Of a stretch of 64,000 nucleotides of DNA, positions 8,182-14,541 are shown piece by piece (the stretch's first letter is position 1; every line of letters begins with the position of its first letter). The notes under the pieces were generated by a model. That model was not told where the DNA came from, did no database searches, and was given only the letters and a program-made list of their open reading frames with translations. The position numbers and the translations under genes were made by a program. Origin of the DNA: Taklimakanibacter sp050246735 (lineage in GTDB: Bacteria > Pseudomonadota > Alphaproteobacteria > Rhizobiales > Aestuariivirgaceae); assembly GCA_050246735.1 (NCBI GenBank), contig JBFWVM010000005.1, positions 186,001 through 250,000 on the forward strand, written 5' to 3'.

Positions 8182-9684
8182 TCAGATTCCTCCGGCCGGG
8201 GTGGACGCGGCACGCCTGCCCCAGACATGGGCGATGGCGGGCAACGTGACGAACAGGACCGCGGCGACGATGAATGCCGCGGAAATGGGCCGGGTCACGA
8301 ACACATCCGCATTGCCATGCGATATCGTGAGCGACTGGCGCAGCGAGCTTTCGAAGATGGGGCCGAGCACGAGGCCGAGGATCATCGGTGCGGCGGGCCA
8401 GTCATAGCGTTTCATCGCCCAGCCCAGCGCGCCGAAGCCGATCAGCAGCCAGCAGTCCTCGACGCTGTTCGCCTGAGAGAACACGCCGACGACGCATAGA
8501 GCGAGGATGGGCGGATAGAGCCATTTGTAGGGCACCTTGAGCAACTGGGCGAACAGGCCGGCCAGCGGCAGGTTCATGATCAGCAGCAGGAAATTGCCGA
8601 TATACATGCTGGCGATGACCGTCCATACGAGGGCCGAATTCTGGGTGAAGAGCTCCGGGCCCGGCCTGAGCCCGAACATGATGAGTGCGCCGAGGATGAT
8701 CGCCGTCGTGCCCGAGCCGGGCACGCCCAGCGCGAACATGGGGACCATGGCGCCCGCCGCAGCGGCATTGTTCGAGGCTTCAGGCCCCGCGACCCCCTCG
8801 ATGGCGCCCTTGCCGAAGTCTTGCGGACGCTTCGAGACTTTCTTCTCGACGATATAGGCGATGAAGCTGGCGATGGTGGCTCCCGTTCCGGGCAGGACGC
8901 CGACGAGGAAGCCGATGACCGAGCCGCGCACGATGGGCATCCGGCTGCGGCGCCAGTCGTCGCGTGTCGGCAGCAGGTTGCGCACTTCGGTGACCGGGCG
9001 TGCCGAGGCTTCGCCGCAACTGGCGAGCACCTCGCCGATGCCGAAGAGCGCCACGGTCAGGACGATGAATTCGATGCCGTCGAGCAGCCAGACCGCGCCG
9101 AAATCGAAGCGCGAGACGCCCGTCTGCGGGTCGATGCCGATGGTGGCGAGCAGGAGCCCGGCGACGCCCGCGGCGAGGCCTTTCAGCACCGAGCCGCTGC
9201 TCACCGCGGCGAGCGCCGTAAGCCCGAGCACGACGAGGGCGAAATATTCGGGCGGCCCGAAGGCGAGCGCCGCCTCGGCGAGCGGCGGGGCCAGGAAGGT
9301 GAGCCCGAGCGTGGCCACGCTGCCCGCGATGAACGAGCCGATCGCGGCGATTCCGAGCGCGGCCCCGGCACGCCCCTGCAGCGCCATCTGGTAGCCGTCG
9401 ATGCTGGTCATCACGGTCGAGGATTCGCCCGGAACGCTGATCAGCACCGATGTGATCGTGCCGCCATATTGCGCGCCATAGTAGATGCCGGCGAACATGA
9501 TGAGCGACGCGGTGGGATCGGCGCCGAAGGTCAGCGGCAGGAGGAGCGCTATGGCGGCGGACGGGCCGATGCCGGGAAGAACGCCGACGAGCTGGCCGAG
9601 GAAGACCCCGAGGAAGCACATCGCGACGTTCATCGGACTGAAGGCCGTGGCGAAGCCCCCGGCGAGATCGCTCAGCGAGTCCAT
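8182..9684 (-). CDS. tctA: tripartite tricarboxylate transporter, large permease TctA
   Basis: Large membrane subunit (500 aa, about 12 spans) of a TTT-family secondary transporter, which imports carboxylates with a periplasmic receptor and the ion gradient. The conserved motif GVLPGIGPSAAIALLLPLTF lies in the first spans and a second copy-like segment (GVLPGTGATIASFIAY) lies in the middle, the internal repeat typical of TctA. It follows tctB by 1 nt. Substrates of the family include citrate, tartrate, terephthalate and other aromatic acids; none can be assigned here. Confidence 0.92.
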   Translation of the reverse strand: MDSLSDLAGGFATAFSPMNVAMCFLGVFLGQLVGVLPGIGPSAAIALLLPLTFGADPTASLIMFAGIYYGAQYGGTITSVLISVPGESSTVMTSIDGYQMALQGRAGAALGIAAIGSFIAGSVATLGLTFLAPPLAEAALAFGPPEYFALVVLGLTALAAVSSGSVLKGLAAGVAGLLLATIGIDPQTGVSRFDFGAVWLLDGIEFIVLTVALFGIGEVLASCGEASARPVTEVRNLLPTRDDWRRSRMPIVRGSVIGFLVGVLPGTGATIASFIAYIVEKKVSKRPQDFGKGAIEGVAGPEASNNAAAAGAMVPMFALGVPGSGTTAIILGALIMFGLRPGPELFTQNSALVWTVIASMYIGNFLLLIMNLPLAGLFAQLLKVPYKWLYPPILALCVVGVFSQANSVEDCWLLIGFGALGWAMKRYDWPAAPMILGLVLGPIFESSLRQSLTISHGNADVFVTRPISAAFIVAAVLFVTLPAIAHVWGRRAASTPAGGI

Positions 9685-9685
9685 G

Positions 9686-10138
9686 TCAGGAGTCCCATGG
9701 GGTCAGGGGCAGCGGAATCTTGAGCCAGTGCTCGAAGACCAGGACCAGGACGGCGGTGGTGCCGGCCGCCACGAGAAGCGAGCGCAGGACGGGCAGCCGC
9801 TCGATATAGGCATAGAGGAACATCATCAGCGCGAAGAGCGGCAGGACGAAGCCGGTGAAGGGTGCCACCGCGACGCAGGCGACGAGCGAGGCGAGGACGA
9901 GGAACGGCCTTCCCAGCGGCTCCCGTTGCGCCGCCTCGCCTGCTCCGGCCAGGAGCGAGGCGGCCACGGCTGCCGAGAGGCCGAGCAGGAGCACGCCATA
10001 GACGAGGGGCAGAAAGCCCGAATCCGGCGCGAAGCCGGCCCAGAACGGGAGATCGAGCGATCTCACGATCCAGACCAGCCCCAGCGCCGCGAACAGGGCG
10101 GCGAGCCCAAGATCACCCTTGAGGGCCGCTATTCTCAT
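9686..10138 (-). CDS. tctB: tripartite tricarboxylate transporter, small permease TctB
   Basis: Small membrane subunit, 150 aa with four predicted spans, normal for TctB. It is hydrophobic almost throughout (for example FVLPLFALMMFLYAYI) and poorly conserved in sequence; the call rests on size, topology and position between tctC (6 nt upstream) and tctA (1 nt downstream). Confidence 0.85.
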   Translation of the reverse strand: MRIAALKGDLGLAALFAALGLVWIVRSLDLPFWAGFAPDSGFLPLVYGVLLLGLSAAVAASLLAGAGEAAQREPLGRPFLVLASLVACVAVAPFTGFVLPLFALMMFLYAYIERLPVLRSLLVAAGTTAVLVLVFEHWLKIPLPLTPWDS

Positions 10139-10144
10139 GTGCCG

Positions 10145-11113
10145 TTACGCCGGCTTGTCGAGAAGCTCGCGATAGAGCTTCTCCTGGTTCACGAGAAACT
10201 TCTCGAATTCGGCGCCGACGATGGGCGCCTCGGTGCCGACATTGTCGGCGATGTATTTCTTCATGATCGGCGACGCGGAAACCTTCTGCATCACGCCCTG
10301 CCAGTACTCCTGGGACGCCTTGTCGACGCCCTTGGGCATGGCTATCCCGCGCCACATCTGGAAGTTGGGGGCATTGATGCCCTTTTCCTTCATGGTCGGA
10401 ACATCGGGGAATGCCGCGAACCGGTCGTCGCGGAACACGGCGAGCGCGCGCACTCCGCCCGACTGGATGTGGCCCATGAATTCGAGCGGGTTGCCGATGC
10501 TCCCGTCGACATGCCCGCCGAGAAGGGCCGTCAGGGACTCGCCGCCGCTGTTGAAGTTGACCGCGTTGATTTCCTTGCCGACGGTGCGTGACAGGATCTT
10601 GATCGCCATGACGTCGGTCGTGCCGCCGGTGCTGAAATTGAAGGTCTTGTCCGGCTGCGCCTTCAGGTCGGCGATGAAATCCTCGATCGTCTTGTATTTG
10701 GAGTCGCCCTTCACGAAGAGCAGGAAGTCGTCGAGCATGAAGTTCATGATCGGCTGCACTTCGCTCAGCGTCTTGGCGCCCGGTGTCAATATCGGCGTGA
10801 TCTGGGTGGTGCCGTTGATGAGGATGATGGTATGCGGATCGGCGGCCCGGCTCGCCGACACATAGCCGATGCCCACCGCACCGCCGCCGCCGGGACGGTT
10901 GTTCATGATCAGCGACACCGGAATGAGCTTCTCCTCGACGATGACCTTGCCCACGACGCGGGCCAGGAGATCTGATCCGCCGCCGACCGCGAAGGGAATG
11001 ACCAGCTCGACATCGCGGCTGGGCGTCCAGCCGCTTTGTCCGAAGGCAGGGGCGACGGAGGCGAGAAGCGGGGCGGATGCCCCGAGCACGAACGTTCTGC
11101 GCGAAATGGTCAT
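10145..11113 (-). CDS. tctC: tripartite tricarboxylate transporter receptor TctC (Bug family)
   Basis: Periplasmic carboxylate receptor, 322 aa. The ATG at 11113 is preceded by GGGAGG at 7-nt spacing; a TTG two codons upstream is less likely. The N-terminus ISRRTFVLGASAPLLASV looks like a Tat or twin-Arg-like signal peptide ending near PAFGQ. Bug-family marks include VELVIPFAVGGGSDLLARV, NNRPGGGGAVGIGYV and the closing receptor domain with GVDKASQEYW. An AT-rich motif lies directly upstream of the ribosome-binding site (see regulatory entry). Confidence 0.9.
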   Translation of the reverse strand: MTISRRTFVLGASAPLLASVAPAFGQSGWTPSRDVELVIPFAVGGGSDLLARVVGKVIVEEKLIPVSLIMNNRPGGGGAVGIGYVSASRAADPHTIILINGTTQITPILTPGAKTLSEVQPIMNFMLDDFLLFVKGDSKYKTIEDFIADLKAQPDKTFNFSTGGTTDVMAIKILSRTVGKEINAVNFNSGGESLTALLGGHVDGSIGNPLEFMGHIQSGGVRALAVFRDDRFAAFPDVPTMKEKGINAPNFQMWRGIAMPKGVDKASQEYWQGVMQKVSASPIMKKYIADNVGTEAPIVGAEFEKFLVNQEKLYRELLDKPA

Positions 11114-11130
11114 GTTCAATCCTCCCGGTT

Positions 11131-11152
11131 TGTAATTATGAATTTTGAATTC
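11131..11152. promoter_or_regulatory. operator-like AT-rich motif upstream of tctC
   Basis: An AT-rich stretch with AATTATGAAT at 11134-11143, preceded by TTTG and followed by TTTTGAA. The same 10-mer in a similar setting occurs at 14487-14496 between the aminotransferase and FAD-dehydrogenase genes. Such AT-rich, partly dyadic sites are plausible targets of the FCD-type GntR regulator encoded between them. This is inference from repetition and position. Confidence 0.45.
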
Positions 11153-11200
11153 AGTTTAGGCTCGAATCTCCCGGCGTCAAACGAAATATTTGATGGCGGG

Positions 11201-12463
11201 TCAGCGAGACCGGCGGATGCTCGTCAGAAGATAAGATTCGTTGCCGACCCCGCGGATCCGCGCGAGTTCGCGCAACGATTCCGGATCGAGGATCCACAGC
11301 GTGCTGCTGCCGCTCTCCCCGCGCGCTCCCCCGCAGACGAAAAGATAGTTCCCGCTGGACGACAGATGCACGCCGCGCGGGCAGGAGGCGTTTCCGTCGG
11401 CGGACCGAAGCGCGATCCGCCGGTCCTCTCCGTCTCCGCCGGCCAGCGCCGTCGCGACGTCGATGCGCGACAGGGTGCCGGTCCTGAGGCAGGTGGCGAA
11501 GACGAAGCGGCCGTCCGCGGAAAAGGCGACGGCTACTGGCCGCGAAGGCTGATCGGAGCGGTCGGCACCGACGCGCACGCTGACAGTGCGCGGCCGCTCG
11601 GGTGCTGCGATCGCCGAGGCGACGTCGATCAGCGACACGGTATTGCCTTCCCGTCCGCTGCGCATGCTCTCGCGGTTGGCGACGGCGAGGAGCGCGCCGT
11701 CCGGGCTGGCCGCGAGACCGAAGGGTCCCGTATCGACGGCGATGCGCGCGATCTCCGAGTCCCGCCTGCCGTCCGTGACGTCGCTGAGGCGCAGGATCGA
11801 AACGCTGTCCGTCCCGCCATTCGCCGTGAAGGCCAGGCCGCCATGCGCCGAGGTGACCGCAATGCCGTTCGGGTTCGGGAAACGGCCGAAATCGGCGTGG
11901 GGCGAGGGATGGGCTGCGGGCGTTGCGGCATCCGTCCGCAGCGGCGTCTGCGCGACGATGCGTCCGGTCTCGACGTCGAGAACGGTGATCAGGTGTCCGC
12001 CGTCCTCCGAGCCACGCCCTTCCCCTGAGGTGACGAGAAGCAGGTCCTCGTTCCCGGTCAGCGCGCAGCCGACCGGCCCCGCGGTCTCCGTCGGGATGAG
12101 GGCGAGAAGCGCGCTGTCCGGCTTCGCTTCGAGCAGCGCATCGAGGTCCATGACCGCGACGGCGCCAGGATGGCCGTGCGGCATCGCTTGCGTCGCCTCG
12201 GGACGTGCCGCGCCCGCATGGTTCACGACGAAAACGCGCCGGCGGCGCTGCGACACGGCGAGGCTGACGGGAAGCCCGCATCCCGGGACGCGGGCGCCGT
12301 TGCCGGCGGCGACGTCGGGCGTGACGCGCGCGCGGCCGACGACGGCACGGTCCCTGTCGTGCGCAAACGGATCCAGTGCCGCCGCGATGTCGACCACCGC
12401 AAGCCATGGGTCCCACCGGCCGGTGACCAGGACATGGGTGTCGTCGGCGGGCATCGTCGTCAC
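11201..12463 (-). CDS. YncE-like beta-propeller protein
   Basis: 420-aa protein with repeated propeller-blade patterns of the YVTN/lactonase type: TVLDVETGRIVAQTPLR, GIAVTSAHGGLAFTANGG, VSLIDVASAI, VAFSADGRFVFATCLRTG, GVHLSSSGNYLFVCGG. A seven-bladed fold is likely. No signal peptide is visible, so it may act in the cytoplasm, unlike typical YncE proteins. The start is a GTG at 12463 (an ATG at 12454 is the alternative); neither has a strong ribosome-binding site. It lies 14 nt after the GntR gene, probably in one operon with it. Function unknown; some relatives are lactonases. Confidence 0.7.
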   Translation of the reverse strand: MTTMPADDTHVLVTGRWDPWLAVVDIAAALDPFAHDRDRAVVGRARVTPDVAAGNGARVPGCGLPVSLAVSQRRRRVFVVNHAGAARPEATQAMPHGHPGAVAVMDLDALLEAKPDSALLALIPTETAGPVGCALTGNEDLLLVTSGEGRGSEDGGHLITVLDVETGRIVAQTPLRTDAATPAAHPSPHADFGRFPNPNGIAVTSAHGGLAFTANGGTDSVSILRLSDVTDGRRDSEIARIAVDTGPFGLAASPDGALLAVANRESMRSGREGNTVSLIDVASAIAAPERPRTVSVRVGADRSDQPSRPVAVAFSADGRFVFATCLRTGTLSRIDVATALAGGDGEDRRIALRSADGNASCPRGVHLSSSGNYLFVCGGARGESGSSTLWILDPESLRELARIRGVGNESYLLTSIRRSR

Positions 12464-12477
12464 CGGGGAGGCTGATC

Positions 12478-13167
12478 CTATTCGGCCGCGGCAGGGGCGG
12501 TTTCGTTCAGGAACTCGTGCACCATGGCCGCCTTGTGGGCGAGATGGACCTTCAGGATCGCCGAGAGCGCGGCTCCGTCGCGCGCTTCCAGCGCCGCCAC
12601 CATCCGCACATGGTCCTCGACCGCCTCGCGCCAGCGTGACGGGGATTTCTTCGCGGTGAAGCGCACCGAATGCGTTCGCACCAGCATGGTCTCATAGAGT
12701 TGCGTCAGCATGCCGTTGCCGGCCGCCGCGAAGATCGCCTCGTGGATCGCGCGGTTGAGCTTGAGATAGGGCCCTTCCTGCCGCTTCTCGTAATGCCTGA
12801 CCATCTGGTCGTGCATCTTGCGGATGCGCTCGATTCCGCCCTCGTCGATATGGGCGCAGGCGAGCTCCCCGGCCAGCGCTTCGAGCGCGCCCATGATGGG
12901 AAACAGCTCGTCGATCTCCTGGCGCGTGATCTGCGCGACGCTGGCGCCGCGATTGGGCGCCAGGATGATGAGGCCTTCCGAGGCCAGCACCTTGAGGGCC
13001 TCGCGCAGCGGGGTGCGGGAGACGCCGAAACGCAGGCACAGCGCCTGTTCCTTGATCTTGTCGCCGGCGCGCAATTCGCCCTCGCGGATCATGTCGTGCA
13101 GCAGGTCGACAAGCTCGCCGTGCAGACTGCGGCGGGCGATCAGGGTCTCAGCCAAGGCAAGCTCCAT
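12478..13167 (-). CDS. GntR family transcriptional regulator (FadR/FCD subfamily)
   Basis: DNA-binding regulator of 229 aa. Residues to about 75 form the winged helix (GDKIKEQALCLRFGVSRTP, then LREALKVLASEGLI). The remainder is an all-helical FCD ligand domain with the usual metal-binding Asp/His positions (LNRAIHEAIF, EDHVRMVAAL, HLAHKAAM). FCD regulators normally sense small carboxylic acids. It sits between tctC and the aminotransferase gene and is the obvious candidate to control this region through the repeated AATTATGAAT motif. Confidence 0.88.
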   Translation of the reverse strand: MELALAETLIARRSLHGELVDLLHDMIREGELRAGDKIKEQALCLRFGVSRTPLREALKVLASEGLIILAPNRGASVAQITRQEIDELFPIMGALEALAGELACAHIDEGGIERIRKMHDQMVRHYEKRQEGPYLKLNRAIHEAIFAAAGNGMLTQLYETMLVRTHSVRFTAKKSPSRWREAVEDHVRMVAALEARDGAALSAILKVHLAHKAAMVHEFLNETAPAAAE

Positions 13168-13221
13168 GGATGGAAGGGCGTTCTCTGTTCGACACCACCA
13201 TAGACCATGGCATCGGCTTTT

Positions 13222-14430
13222 TCACTCCGCGGCCATCCGGTTGCCGTTTTTCGCCGCCGCCGCGAAATAGTCCATGGCGGCCTGGACGCCGCCCTTGCGG
13301 TGCGGGATCCCGGCGAGGCCGAGACCCATCTCGACCCCGGCCAGGGCGCCGAGGATCGTCAGGTCGTTGGTGTCGCCCAGATGGCCGATGCGGAAAACCT
13401 TTCCGGCGAGCCTGCTGAGGCCGGTGCCGAGGGACATGTCGAAGCTTTCCAGGATGCGCGCACGGAAGGTATCGGCATTGTGCCCGTCCGGCACCAGCAC
13501 GGCGGTGAGCGACGACGAATAGTGGTCCGGATTGCGGCAGAGGATCTCGAGCCCCCAGGCGCCGACCGCGCGGCGCGTCGCCTCGGCGTGCCGGTCGTGC
13601 CGCGCGAAGACGTTGTCGAGCCCCTCCTCGCTTAGCATGTCGATTGCCGCGGCGAGGCCGTAGAGCAGGCCGGTGGCGGGCGTATAGGGGAAGAAGCCGT
13701 TCTTGTTGTGGGCGAGCATCTCCTCCCAGGACCAGAAGGACTTGGGCAACGCCGCGGCCCGCGACGCGGCGAGCGCCTTCTCGCTGGCGGCGTTGAAGGA
13801 GAGGCCGGGCGGCAGCATAAGCCCCTTCTGCGAGCCGGCGACGGTGACGTCGACGCCCCATTCGTCGTGACGGTAGTCGATGGAGGCGAGGGAGGAGATG
13901 GTGTCGACGAGGAAAAGTGCGGGATGCGCGGCATCGTCGATCGCCTTGCGCACCTGGGCGATAGGCGACACGCAGCCGGTCGAGGTCTCGTTGTGGACCA
14001 CGCAGACGGCCTTGATCTCGTGGTTGAGGTCGTCGCGCAGGCGTGCCTCGATCGCCGCGGGATCGGCGCCCTGGCGCCAGTCGGAGGCGATGAATTCCGG
14101 CGTGAGGCCGAGCTTCGCCGCGATGTTGCGCCATAAGGTGGCGAAATGGCCGGTCTCGAACATCAGCACCTTGTCGCCAGGCGACAGGGTGTTGGTCAGG
14201 GCGGCTTCCCAGGCGCCGGTGCCGGAGGCCGGATAGATGAAGACGTGGCTGCGCGTCCTGAACACGTCCTTGATGCCGTCGAGCACGCGCCGCCCGAGCT
14301 TGCGGAACTCGGGCCCGCGGTGGTCGATGACCGGCATGTCCATCGCCCGCAGGATGCGGTCGGGGACGGGGGTGGGACCCGGTATCTGCAGGAAGTGGCG
14401 CCCGGCGACGCGGGCGGAATTTGTCGGCAT
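13222..14430 (-). CDS. class V aminotransferase (serine/alanine-glyoxylate type)
   Basis: PLP enzyme of 402 aa related to serine--glyoxylate and alanine--glyoxylate aminotransferases. It begins with the family hallmark GRHFLQIPGPTPVPDRILRA; IYPASGTGAWEAALTN forms the cofactor phosphate site, VDTISSLASIDYRHDEWGVD the PLP-ring region, and the Schiff-base lysine is in GSQKGLMLPPG. It would turn glyoxylate plus Ser/Ala into Gly plus hydroxypyruvate/pyruvate. The gene is divergent from a 990-aa hydroxyacid dehydrogenase that could supply the oxo acid (inference). Confidence 0.87.
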   Translation of the reverse strand: MPTNSARVAGRHFLQIPGPTPVPDRILRAMDMPVIDHRGPEFRKLGRRVLDGIKDVFRTRSHVFIYPASGTGAWEAALTNTLSPGDKVLMFETGHFATLWRNIAAKLGLTPEFIASDWRQGADPAAIEARLRDDLNHEIKAVCVVHNETSTGCVSPIAQVRKAIDDAAHPALFLVDTISSLASIDYRHDEWGVDVTVAGSQKGLMLPPGLSFNAASEKALAASRAAALPKSFWSWEEMLAHNKNGFFPYTPATGLLYGLAAAIDMLSEEGLDNVFARHDRHAEATRRAVGAWGLEILCRNPDHYSSSLTAVLVPDGHNADTFRARILESFDMSLGTGLSRLAGKVFRIGHLGDTNDLTILGALAGVEMGLGLAGIPHRKGGVQAAMDYFAAAAKNGNRMAAE

Positions 14431-14482
14431 CTCGTGCTTCAGCCTCTCCGGAACATGCGTTGTCGGCGCCGACTATTGCAGA

Positions 14483-14501
14483 TTTGAATTATGAATGCAA
14501 A
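14483..14501. promoter_or_regulatory. palindromic operator-like site between aminotransferase and dehydrogenase genes
   Basis: TTTGAATTATGAATGCAAA is a near-dyad (TTTG-ATT / AAT-CAAA arms around ATG) in the 111-nt divergent intergenic region. Its core AATTATGAAT recurs upstream of tctC. Position between two divergent starts suits a shared operator; the GntR/FCD protein encoded at 12478-13167 is the likely binder (inference). Confidence 0.5.
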
Positions 14502-14541
14502 ACTCGGTTCGAACCGCCCCTGGCGATTTTGAAGGAATTCG

